A DNA stretch of 64,000 nucleotides from positions 1 through 64,000 of the forward strand of contig MPNH01000020.1 in NCBI GenBank assembly GCA_002238925.1, in the 5' to 3' direction. Below, piece by piece: positions 20,000-28,041 of this stretch. The notes under the pieces were generated by a model that searched no databases, was not told the DNA's origin, and saw only the letters and a program-made list of their open reading frames with translations. This DNA comes from Spirochaetaceae bacterium bin103. GTDB taxonomy: Bacteria; Spirochaetota; Spirochaetia; SZUA-6; Bin103. How positions within the stretch are numbered: the stretch's first letter is position 1; each line of letters starts with the position of its first letter. Both the position numbers and the translations under genes were made by a program.

Positions 20000-20806
20000 G
20001 TGACATTACTTAACATCGGTCCAGATGACCAACCCCTAGTTTTCGGCAGGGTGGTTCCTGCGGGTAGTGACGAGAACGCAGTTTACATGAGGTCGCTACG
20101 ACCTGGTGAGGAGGACACCGGGGAGGCGGTACACGTCCCCGCTGGGAAACGACTTGAGATCAGAGCGGGAGACCTGTCGTTCAGCTCAAACGAGATCGAC
20201 GCGAGGAGTCCGAAGGGGCGTGGTGGATACGCCCCGGTGGCCGACACGATATGGACGTGGTACCGGATAGTCGGCGCTGAGGATCAGAGTCTCCTGATGT
20301 TGCTCTTGGCTGTCGCCAGAAGGCTGGACGCCACGCATGTGTTCTGGTCTGCGGCCATGGATACGCTGGACCAGTCCCGTACCGCATCGGGGATAGAACG
20401 AAGGACGATCCTATTCCGAGCCTTCGCCATGGCTGAGGTAACCGTGATCTCTCTGTCTCGGGTGGTGGAAATGCTCTATCGCCTAGAGCGGGAGTTCTGC
20501 CTGGGGCTCCGAATACCGGAGAGAATCGACTCTTCCCGAGCGACGCTACGCCGCTTCCGGCACGCCTTAGAGCATATCGACGATCGAGCGATGGGGAAGG
20601 CCTGGGATGAAACCGCTGACAGCGCGATGTCCATCTTCATTCAGCCCCACTTCGTGGACCAGGGCGTGTTGACTTACGCCGGAGAGGGCATAGCGTTCAC
20701 CACCGGGCTGCCCAAGTTTCTGGACGATTGCAGAGAGGTGCTCATGAGTGTCATTGATCTGCGGCCACGTTGTGAGGCTACCCGCCCGACGGGCCCCAAT
20801 GGCTAG
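20000..20806 (+). CDS. Uncharacterised protein with a HEPN-like R-x4-H motif
   Basis: A 268-residue soluble protein from a GTG start with a GGGAGCGAG-type RBS. I do not recognise a named family. The C-terminal half is helical and carries RRFRHALEHIDDRA, where R187 and H192 give the R-x4-H spacing of HEPN RNase domains, followed by an acidic pair. The N-terminal ~70 residues look beta-rich (LVFGRVVPAGSDENAVY). It sits 177 bases after the type ISP enzyme in the same direction, so it may be an accessory or a separate abortive-infection-like gene. The HEPN reading is inference from one motif. Confidence 0.5.
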   Translation: MTLLNIGPDDQPLVFGRVVPAGSDENAVYMRSLRPGEEDTGEAVHVPAGKRLEIRAGDLSFSSNEIDARSPKGRGGYAPVADTIWTWYRIVGAEDQSLLMLLLAVARRLDATHVFWSAAMDTLDQSRTASGIERRTILFRAFAMAEVTVISLSRVVEMLYRLEREFCLGLRIPERIDSSRATLRRFRHALEHIDDRAMGKAWDETADSAMSIFIQPHFVDQGVLTYAGEGIAFTTGLPKFLDDCREVLMSVIDLRPRCEATRPTGPNG

Positions 20807-21023
20807 GCCATCCAGGGCTGGTCCCACTCCCGTTCGCGCGTAGCGACCTGACTCCTCCGGCAACACTGTCAGGGAGGTGGGCGGTGGCGCAGCCGCGGTC
20901 GGCGCCGTCCGCGGTCATGATGAATGGCTCTGCACGCGCGTCGCGGCGCCAAGCCGAATCGAACCAAGGATGATCGGATACCACCAAGGGGTTGCGAAAG
21001 CAATAACGGAAAATCGGAGTAAG
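20807..21023. other. Intergenic stretch before toxin-antitoxin relics, nothing recognised
   Basis: No coding motif. An AT-rich patch near 21005-21055 is part of the following HNH relic boundary. Confidence 0.3.
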
Positions 21024-21164
21024 CTATAAACTGTTATAATATTTACAATTAAACTCAATGATGGCGTAGTCGAACAGGCTGCCGTACCCGCGGGTCAGGT
21101 AAAGCTGCCGCGTCTGGATCTCGCGCAGGTAGTCGAGGACCAGGATCTGCAGCGCCTGCTCGTG
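21024..21164 (-). pseudogene. Fragment of an HNH-endonuclease N-terminal region
   Basis: The minus strand encodes LVLDYLREIQTRQLYLTRGY, then GSLFDYAIIEF, ending soon after at a TAA. This resembles the conserved N-terminal helix pair (L-L-x-E-x-D/Q-x-R-x-x-Y-L-x-x-G-Y-x-S-L-F-x-Y) of a bacterial HNH-endonuclease family. No catalytic domain follows. The fragment abuts an oppositely oriented antitoxin tail, so it marks an old rearrangement junction. Confidence 0.45.
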
Positions 21165-21177
21165 CCGGGCACTGTCC

Positions 21178-21252
21178 CTGCCGGGGCTGGCCGATATCGA
21201 GTTCGATCCCCCGCGCGCCCGCATAGCAGTCTCTCCGCCCGATCTTGCCTGA
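21178..21252 (+). pseudogene. C-terminal stub of a VapB/Phd-type antitoxin
   Basis: Twenty-four codons, LPGLADIEFDPPRARIAVSP then PDLA, end in a TGATG overlap with the vapC frame. This is the spacing and composition expected of the antitoxin tail in a vapBC-type pair. The DNA-binding N-terminus is gone; the DNA before it belongs to the HNH relic on the other strand. Confidence 0.45.
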
Positions 21253-21676
21253 TGTTCCTGCTCGATACGAACGTGGTTTCCGAGTTGCGCAAGCTTGGCG
21301 ACGGCAAGGCGGGCGCTCGTGTCGCCGCATGGGTTGCGCGCCGGGACGCTGCGAGCTTCTTCATCTCCGCGCTGACCCTGATGGAGTTGGAGATAGGCAT
21401 CCTGCGCATCGAGCGTCGCGACGCCGGGCAAGGGCAGCGGCTGCGGACCTGGATGGACCGGCATGTGCTGCCCGAGTTCGCGGAGCGCACGCTGCCGGTC
21501 GACTCCGTCGTGGCCCTGAAATGCGCGCGGCTGCATGTGTGCGCGACCCACGGGCTGAACGGGACGCGCTGATCGCGGCCACCGCCATCGTGCACGGGAT
21601 GACCGTGGTCACGCGAAACGTGATCGACTTCGAGACGACCGGTAGGGCGGTCGTCGATCCGTGGGCCGGAGCATGA
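21252..21676 (+). pseudogene. PIN-domain toxin (VapC/FitB type) with a late frameshift
   Basis: The first frame gives MFLLDTNVVSELRK, with the N-terminal PIN Asp, then ISALTLMELEIGI with the second acidic residue. After about 21540 the homologous sequence jumps frame to DPRAERDALIAATAIVHGMT and VVTRNVIDF, which supplies the third and fourth acidic residues. The first frame alone would end in a short wrong tail at 21572, lacking those residues. Joined frames would give a normal ~140-residue PIN ribonuclease. Its antitoxin is reduced to a stub, which fits loss of toxicity. Confidence 0.65.
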
Positions 21677-21807
21677 CGTTGCTATGCACGTCGCTATGCA
21701 CGTCCTCCGCGTTGAACGCCACGCCACCAGACTGCCGACTCGCTATTCCATGTGGTAGGGTACCAACACCGCATCATCGACCGTTTGAACCGAACGTGGA
21801 GGGCAGG

Positions 21808-22002
21808 GTGGAGATAGCATCACGCAGCTTCGTTGTAGATGAAAATGGGAAACGGACAGCCGTCGTGCTGCCTATCGGGTAATATGGGCGGCTATTGGAG
21901 GACCTGGAGGACTTGGCGGTCATCGCGCAACGACGAAACGAGCCAACCGAGTCGCTTGCCAATGTGGTGGAGCGGCTGGAAGGGAAGTGGCAGAGCGAAT
22001 AG
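21808..22002 (+). pseudogene. Phd-like antitoxin interrupted by an in-frame TAA
   Basis: From GTG 21808 the frame reads VEIASRSFVVDENGKRTAVV then LPIG, then TAA (21880-21882), then continues in the same frame YGRLLEDLEDLAVIAQRRNE to a TAG. The conserved family order is VVLPI-x-E-Y-x-x-LLEDLEDLAVIA, so the TAA replaces what is normally a Glu codon (GAA or GAG). A single substitution is the simplest cause. The truncated RelE frame overlaps its 3' end. Confidence 0.6.
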
Positions 22003-22106
22003 TCAGGGTAAGCCGATCGGCTGACAAGGACCTCGCCGCCTTGGCTCCCGCAATTGGCCGACGAGTCGTAGCGGCACTCCAAGCACAATCCCTCCCCGAA
22101 CCATGA
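21987..22106 (+). pseudogene. Truncated RelE/ParE-like toxin
   Basis: A 39-codon frame reads VAERIVRVSRSADKDLAALA followed by PAIGRRVVAALQ, the first two helices of RelE-superfamily toxins, then ends at a TGA just before hsdR. The beta-sheet and catalytic residues are missing. It overlaps the end of the broken antitoxin by 16 bases, the normal antitoxin-toxin arrangement. Confidence 0.55.
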
Positions 22107-22116
22107 TACAGCAGCA

Positions 22117-24879
22117 ATGACCGACCACAACCGTACCCCCGAACAGCGGGCGCGCGCCGCCATCGACACCAAGCTGGAGCAGGCTGGATGGCGCGTCCAG
22201 TCTATGGCGAAGATCGACTTCGGCGCCGGAGCCGGGATCGCGGTGCGCGAGTATCCGACCGACGTGGGGCCGGCGGACTACGTGCTGTTCATCGAGGGCA
22301 AGGCGGTCGGTGTGATCGAGGCGAAGCGGGACGAGTGGGGGCACAAGATCACGGCGGTGGAGGACCAATCGAACGCCTACGCGACGGCGGTGCTCAAATG
22401 GGTGAACAACTCCGAACCGCTGCCGTTCGTCTACGAGAGCACCGGCGAGGTGACGCGCTTCACCAACCGCTGCGACCCGGTACCGCGTTCCCGCGAGGTG
22501 TTCAGCTTCCCGCGGCCGGAGACGATGCGGGAGTGGGCCGCACAGCCCGATCCGCTCCGGGGGCGCCTGCACCGGCTGCCGCACCTGGACCCGGCGGGTC
22601 TGCGCGACTGCCAGATCAACGCCATCGAGAACCTGGAGACCTCGTTCAAGCGCGATCGCCCGCGCGCGCTCATCCAGATGGCGACCGGTTCAGGCAAAAC
22701 CTACACCGCCATCACCGCGGTTTACCGCCTGCTCAAGCACGCCGACGCCAAGCGTGTCCTGTTCCTGGTCGACACCCGCAACCTCGGCGAGCAGGCGCAG
22801 CAGGAGTTCATGGCCTATGTGCCAATCGACGACAACCGCAAGTTCGTCGAGCTGTACAACGTGCAGCGCCTTACCTCCTCGTACGTGGCCGGCGACAGCC
22901 AAGTCTGCATCAGCACCATCCAGCGCATGTACTCGATCCTCAAGGGCGAGGAGATGGACGCCGGGGCCGAGGAGATCAACCCGGCCGAACTGGTGCAGCC
23001 GAGACAGCCTCCGCCGGTGGTCTACAATCCCACGCTGCCGCCCGAGTTCTTCGACTTCATCATCATCGACGAGTGCCACCGCTCGATCTACGACCTGTGG
23101 CGCCAGGTGCTGGAGTACTTCGACGCCTACCTGATCGGCCTGACCGCCACGCCCGACAACCGCACCTACGGGTTCTTTCGAAAGAACGTGGTCAGTGAGT
23201 ATTCCCACGAGCAGGCCGTCGCCGACGGGGTCAACGTCGGCAACGAGGTGTACGTCGTCGAGACCGAGAGGACGCAGCACGGAGGGCGGATTCGGGCGGG
23301 CTCCGTGGAAAAACGCGAGCGCCTGACGCGCCGCAAGCGCTGGGAGATCCAGGACGAGGACCAGGCATACGGCGCCAGGGAGCTGGACCGTTCGGTGGTG
23401 AACCCGGACCAGATTCGCACCGTGATTCGTACCTTGCGCGACAAGCTGCCGGAGATCTTCCCGGGGCGCAAGGAGATCCCGAAGACGCTGATCTTCGCCA
23501 AGACCGACAGCCACGCCGACGACATCATCCAGACCGTGCGCGAGGAGTTTGGCGCCGGCAACCAGTTCTGCCGCAAGATCACCTACAAGGTAGACGGAGA
23601 TCCGAAGTCGCTGCTCACCCAGTTCCGCAACGACTACTACCCGCGCATCGCCGTTACCGTGGACATGATCGCCACCGGCACCGACGTGAAGCCGCTCGAA
23701 TGCCTCGTGTTCATGCGCGACGTGCGCAGCCGCAACTACTTCGAGCAGATGAAGGGCCGCGGTACCCGCACCCTCGACCACGACGATCTGCGCAAGGTCA
23801 CCCCCTCCGCCGCCACCGCCAAGACCCACTACGTCATCGTGGACGCGGTCGGCGTCACCAAGTCGGTCAAGACCGACAGCGGCCCGCTCATCAGCAAGCC
23901 CGGCGTGCCGCTCAAGGACCTCGCCATGGGCGTGATGATGGGCGCCCGCGACGAGGAAACGATCAGTTCCCTGGCCGGCCGCCTGGCCCGCGTCAACCGG
24001 CAACTCGACGACGCCGAGCGGCGCCGCATCGAGCAACAGGCGGGCGGGGTAGAGCTGTCCGCCATCGTCGGCAATCTGCTGGGGGCCATCGACCCCGACC
24101 AGATCGACGCCAAGGCGCGTGAACTCGATCCCCCTGCCGGCGACGACGACCCGGCCCCCGCCGCGGTTGAGCAAGCCCGCGACCAGCTCGCCGCCGACGC
24201 TGCCGGCGTGTTCACCGGCGAGCTGATCGACCTGATCGACTCGATCCGCCGCGACAAGGAACAGACCATCGACCACGACAGCCTGGACACCGTGCAGCGC
24301 GCCGAGTGGGAAGGCGACGCCCAGGAGAACGCGCAGGCCCTGGCGCAGGACTTCCGCGACTACCTGGAAGCCAACCGCGACCAGATCGAAGCCTTGGCCA
24401 TCTTCTATACTCAGCCGCACCGCCGCCGGGAGCTGACCTACCGTATGATCCGCGAAGTGCTCGACAAGCTGAAAGCCGACAAGCCGCTGCTCGCACCGCT
24501 GCGCGTCTGGCGGGCCTACGCCTTGCTCGACCACTACCGCGGCCAGCAACCGGACAAGGAACTGGCCGCCCTCGTAGCCCTGATCCGCCGCGTCTGCGGC
24601 ATCGACAACACGCTGTCGCCCTACCCCGAGACCGTACGCCGGAACTTCCAGGCCTGGGTCATGACCCGCCACAGCGGCGGCGGCGACAAGTTCAACGACC
24701 AGCAGATGGCCTGGCTGCGCATGATCCGCGACCACGTCGCCACCTCCTTCCACCTTGACCGCGACGACCTCGAAATGGCCCCCTTCGACTCCCAAGGTGG
24801 CCTGGGCCGAATGCACCAACTCTTCGGCACCCAAATGGACACCGTAATCGACGAACTGAACGAGGCGTTAGCAGGTTGA
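22117..24879 (+). CDS. hsdR: Type I restriction enzyme, R subunit (EcoEI-like)
   Basis: A 920-residue motor-nuclease. The PD-(D/E)XK nuclease is near the N-terminus: D54 in GPADYVLF and E68-x-K70 in VIEAKRD. The SF2 translocase follows: QMATGSGKT near 188-196, IIIDECHRS near 318, GLTATPDN, TVDMIATGTDVKP and MKGRGTRTL. The C-terminal helical domain that docks on the methylase matches EcoEI-type HsdR. It cuts DNA after translocation when the HsdMS complex meets unmethylated sites. It is the first gene of a four-gene operon (R-S-AlbA-M); hsdS starts in a TTGA overlap with its stop. It is intact, with normal length for the EcoEI-type subgroup (about 800-1000). Confidence 0.92.
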   Translation: MTDHNRTPEQRARAAIDTKLEQAGWRVQSMAKIDFGAGAGIAVREYPTDVGPADYVLFIEGKAVGVIEAKRDEWGHKITAVEDQSNAYATAVLKWVNNSEPLPFVYESTGEVTRFTNRCDPVPRSREVFSFPRPETMREWAAQPDPLRGRLHRLPHLDPAGLRDCQINAIENLETSFKRDRPRALIQMATGSGKTYTAITAVYRLLKHADAKRVLFLVDTRNLGEQAQQEFMAYVPIDDNRKFVELYNVQRLTSSYVAGDSQVCISTIQRMYSILKGEEMDAGAEEINPAELVQPRQPPPVVYNPTLPPEFFDFIIIDECHRSIYDLWRQVLEYFDAYLIGLTATPDNRTYGFFRKNVVSEYSHEQAVADGVNVGNEVYVVETERTQHGGRIRAGSVEKRERLTRRKRWEIQDEDQAYGARELDRSVVNPDQIRTVIRTLRDKLPEIFPGRKEIPKTLIFAKTDSHADDIIQTVREEFGAGNQFCRKITYKVDGDPKSLLTQFRNDYYPRIAVTVDMIATGTDVKPLECLVFMRDVRSRNYFEQMKGRGTRTLDHDDLRKVTPSAATAKTHYVIVDAVGVTKSVKTDSGPLISKPGVPLKDLAMGVMMGARDEETISSLAGRLARVNRQLDDAERRRIEQQAGGVELSAIVGNLLGAIDPDQIDAKARELDPPAGDDDPAPAAVEQARDQLAADAAGVFTGELIDLIDSIRRDKEQTIDHDSLDTVQRAEWEGDAQENAQALAQDFRDYLEANRDQIEALAIFYTQPHRRRELTYRMIREVLDKLKADKPLLAPLRVWRAYALLDHYRGQQPDKELAALVALIRRVCGIDNTLSPYPETVRRNFQAWVMTRHSGGGDKFNDQQMAWLRMIRDHVATSFHLDRDDLEMAPFDSQGGLGRMHQLFGTQMDTVIDELNEALAG

Positions 24880-26477
24880 GCGCGGGAGTAAGGCCAAGGT
24901 GGCCGGTTCCCCCCAATTGGGCGTGGGCAACGCTCTCGCAACTCGGTGAGATCGTAGGGGGCGGTACGCCGTCCACCAAGGAACCGGCGTATTGGGGCGA
25001 CGAGATCACCTGGATCTCACCGGCAGATCTGACAGGGTATTCGAACAAGACGATTGGAAAGGGTCGTAAGGGCCTTTCCAAACTCGGTTTGAACAACAGC
25101 TCCGCCAAAGTCATGCCCGCCGGAAGCGTTCACTTTTCTTCCCGAGCGCCGGTCGGCCATGTCGTCATCAGCTCCAAACCGACGGCTACGAATCAAGGAT
25201 TCAAGAGCCTCGTTCCCGCGTCCGGGTTAGTGAACTCCTACATTTACTACTACTTGATCGCCTCGCGCGAGTATGCACGCAGCCGCGCCAATGGAACCAC
25301 CTTTTTGGAGCTCTCGGGCAAAGCATTCGGTGAACTCGCAATACCCGTCGCGCCAACTGGCGAACAACACAGAATAGTCTCGATGATTGACAGACTGTTC
25401 TCCGAGTTGGATGCAGGTATAGAGAGCCTGCAGAAGGCCCGCGCTCAACTGGCGACCTACCGCCAATCCGTCCTCAAGAACGCTTTCGATGGCAGACTAA
25501 CCGCACAGTGGGGCGAAATGAGCAGGGACAGGCTGGAGGCGCCCACCCAACTTCTCGATCGCATCAAGCGAGCACGGACCGAACGCTATGAATGCCAACT
25601 TACAGAGTGGCGTATGGCGGTTGACGAGTGGACGGAGAGCCCGAGGAGCGACAAGAGGCCTACGAGGCCGGCGCCGCCGAAGGCCGTTCCCCCGTTGCTC
25701 CGGACGGAGACGGAGCGACTTCCTACGCTACCTGCGGGGTGGTCGTATCTTCGGCTGGGACTTCTGATAGACGAACCAAAGTACGGTACGTCAAAGAAGT
25801 GTGGCCACAATTTCTCGGGCACGGGGGTACTACGGATACCGAATGTTGTCGACGGCGTGATCAATACTGAAGACTTGAAGGGCGCTCGTTTCGACAGCGC
25901 TGATGTGCAGGCCTTCTCGTTGATGCAAGGAGATGTTCTGATGATTCGTTCCAATGGGAGTATCTCCATCGTCGGAAAGTCAGCTATAGTGTCTGAGGAG
26001 GAGGAAGAATACCTCTACGCGGGCTACTTGATGCGTTTACGAACCAACCCTGATGTGATCACTCCAGAGTATCTCAACCTAGTGCTCGGAAGCCAATTCA
26101 TACGAGTGCAGATCGAAGAAAAGGCAAAATCGACGAGTGGTGTCAACAATATCAATGCTCGCGAAGTACAATCGCTCGTGGTTCCGTTGTGCAGCGTGGA
26201 CGAACAGCGGATGATCGTAAAGCAACTTTCGCAAGTTCTGGCCATCATCGATGCCCTCGATGGAAATATCAAAGATAGGATGCTCGTAACTGAAGGGTTG
26301 CGTCAGGCGATTCTCGCCAGAGCGTTCCGCGGACAACTAGTGCCCCAGGATCCGAGCATCGTCCCGGCGTCTTTTGTGCTCGACAAGATTAGCGCTGACC
26401 GAGCACGCACCGCGAAGTCCACAACACGCCGGCCGGTTGGAAAGCGAAGGGCGGCCAAATCGCTACAGTATGACTAG
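24876..26477 (+). CDS. hsdS: Type I restriction enzyme, specificity subunit
   Basis: A 533-residue protein with two target-recognition domains. TRD1 runs from NWAWATLSQLGEIVGGGTPS to about 160, TRD2 from GWSYLRLGLLIDEPKYGTSK to about 470. Each is followed by a conserved helical spacer (VAPTGEQHRIVSMIDRLFSE; VDEQRMIVKQLSQVLAIID). The repeat SVLKNAFDGRLTAQWG / AILARAFRGQLVPQDP marks the half-symmetry. It sets the bipartite DNA site of the system. The start is TTG within TTGA of the hsdR stop. The TRD-coding DNA is less GC-rich than hsdR and hsdM, as expected for exchangeable TRDs. Confidence 0.9.
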   Translation: MSAGVRPRWPVPPNWAWATLSQLGEIVGGGTPSTKEPAYWGDEITWISPADLTGYSNKTIGKGRKGLSKLGLNNSSAKVMPAGSVHFSSRAPVGHVVISSKPTATNQGFKSLVPASGLVNSYIYYYLIASREYARSRANGTTFLELSGKAFGELAIPVAPTGEQHRIVSMIDRLFSELDAGIESLQKARAQLATYRQSVLKNAFDGRLTAQWGEMSRDRLEAPTQLLDRIKRARTERYECQLTEWRMAVDEWTESPRSDKRPTRPAPPKAVPPLLRTETERLPTLPAGWSYLRLGLLIDEPKYGTSKKCGHNFSGTGVLRIPNVVDGVINTEDLKGARFDSADVQAFSLMQGDVLMIRSNGSISIVGKSAIVSEEEEEYLYAGYLMRLRTNPDVITPEYLNLVLGSQFIRVQIEEKAKSTSGVNNINAREVQSLVVPLCSVDEQRMIVKQLSQVLAIIDALDGNIKDRMLVTEGLRQAILARAFRGQLVPQDPSIVPASFVLDKISADRARTAKSTTRRPVGKRRAAKSLQYD

Positions 26478-28041
26478 CCGGCTTCCAATCAACCTTCGCG
26501 ATCTATTGCGGCAGCGCACCATCGAGGGCGAACGGGTCGAGTACAAGGCCGGTTGGAATCCGCTGCGTGTGCTGCATACTATCTGCTCGTTCGCGAACGA
26601 TTTCCATAATCTGGGCGGCGGCTACGTCGTGTTGGGCGTCGAGGAAAGTGACGGATTGCCGGTGCTGCCACCGAAGGGCATCGACCCCGAACGGATCGAC
26701 GCTGTGCAGAACGAGCTATTGCGTCTGGGCCAATCGGCCATACAGCCGCCTTACCACCCGCTTACTGGCATCTACGAGGTTGGAGGCCGGACAATCCTTG
26801 TGCTGTGGGCGCCGGGCGGCGAGACACGCCCTTACAAGGCCAGAGTCAGTCTGGCGCGCGGCGCGACGGAGTGGGGGTACTACATTCGCCGCCACAGCAG
26901 CACGATCCGCGCGAGAGGGGCGGATGAACGCGAACTGCTGTCGCTCGCCGCGACGGTGCCATTCGACGACCGCTATCACCAGGCAGCACCCCTCGATGAA
27001 CTTTCGCCGCGCCTGATCGAGCGGTTTCTTCGTGACGTAGGGAGCGATCTCGCGTTGAAAACGGAGCTTTCGACCGAGGCCCTGGGACGCCGCATGAATA
27101 TCGTCGGCGGGCCGTCGGAGGCACGCTTTCCCAAGAACGTGGGGCTACTGTTTTTCAACGAGGCGCCGCACCGCTTCTTTCCGGCCACCCAGATTGATGT
27201 CGTGTGGTTCCCCGATGGTCCTGGTGGCGACCGCTTCGAGGAGAAGGAGTTTCGCGGCCCGCTGGGGGGCATCCTTCGCGACGCGATCGACTTCGTAGCC
27301 CGGAACTACCTCAAGGAAACCGTCATCAAGCATCCAGACCGGCCGGAAGCGGAGCGAATCTGGAATTACCCCCTCGGCGCTATCGAGGAATCTCTCGTCA
27401 ACGCGATCTACCACCGCTCGTACGAGGAGCGAGAGCCAGTCGAGGTACGGATCACCCCGGAGGAACTGACGGTCCTGAGCTTTCCCGGTGCCGACCGCTC
27501 AATCCGCATGGATGATCTGCAGTCAGGACGGGCGGTAAGCCGTCGCTACCGGAACCGCCGCATTGGCGAGTTCCTGAAGGAGCTTCACTTGGCCGAGGGA
27601 CGGTGCACCGGTATTCCGAAGATCCTGCGCGCCATGCGCGACAACGGTTCGCCGCCCCCGGTCTTCGAGACCGATGACGACCGCACCTGGTTCCTGGTCC
27701 GCCTTTCGGTCCATGAAGCCGCGCGCAGTTCGCTGACCGTGCAAGGTGCCGAACAAGACACCGAACAAGACACCGAACATGACGCCCTGCAAGTCACCCC
27801 GCATGTCGAGCGCTTGGTCGGAGCCCTGGCGAGCGAGATGGATCGAGCCGAATTGCAGGCAGCGCTGAGACTTACGCACCGTCCTCACTTCATGACTTCG
27901 TATCTCCGCCCCGCCCTCGAAACTGGGCTCATCGAGATGACGCTCCCCGAAAAACCGACAAGCCGCCACCAGCGCTACCGGCGCACTGCGGCCGGCGAGG
28001 CCATGGCACGACAGACTGCAGCCAAGGAGTCCTCCGCATGA
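26470..28041 (+). CDS. Schlafen/AlbA_2-domain protein with GHKL-like ATPase, embedded in the hsd operon
   Basis: A 523-residue protein. The N-terminus has the AlbA_2 (Schlafen-fold) signature: EGERVEYKAGW, then SFANDFHNLGGGYVVLGVEE. The C-terminal half has the HATPase_c_4 pattern of COG2865 proteins: IEESLVNAIYHRSY (N-box-like), ITPEELTVLSFPGADRS and EGRCTGIPKILRAM. A winged-helix tail follows an EQDTEQDTEHD repeat. ATG 26470 lies inside the last codons of hsdS (8-base overlap), and its stop forms ATGA with hsdM, so translation is coupled to both. Relatives are often called transcriptional regulators; some Schlafen-like proteins act in defence. Its precise role here is unknown. Confidence 0.78.
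   Translation: MTSRLPINLRDLLRQRTIEGERVEYKAGWNPLRVLHTICSFANDFHNLGGGYVVLGVEESDGLPVLPPKGIDPERIDAVQNELLRLGQSAIQPPYHPLTGIYEVGGRTILVLWAPGGETRPYKARVSLARGATEWGYYIRRHSSTIRARGADERELLSLAATVPFDDRYHQAAPLDELSPRLIERFLRDVGSDLALKTELSTEALGRRMNIVGGPSEARFPKNVGLLFFNEAPHRFFPATQIDVVWFPDGPGGDRFEEKEFRGPLGGILRDAIDFVARNYLKETVIKHPDRPEAERIWNYPLGAIEESLVNAIYHRSYEEREPVEVRITPEELTVLSFPGADRSIRMDDLQSGRAVSRRYRNRRIGEFLKELHLAEGRCTGIPKILRAMRDNGSPPPVFETDDDRTWFLVRLSVHEAARSSLTVQGAEQDTEQDTEHDALQVTPHVERLVGALASEMDRAELQAALRLTHRPHFMTSYLRPALETGLIEMTLPEKPTSRHQRYRRTAAGEAMARQTAAKESSA
27751..27786 (+). repeat. Three 12-bp tandem units coding EQDT/EQDT/EHDA
   Basis: Two perfect copies of a 12-bp unit (gaacaagacacc) and one with two changes lie in the linker before the winged-helix tail. 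The unit length preserves frame, so copy number could vary without breaking the protein. Confidence 0.7.

Noticed and set aside
22690-24834. 714-codon open frame antisense to hsdR
   Set aside because: Val/Gly/His-rich shadow produced by high-GC codon use in hsdR; no motif, and hsdR on the other strand is fully convincing.
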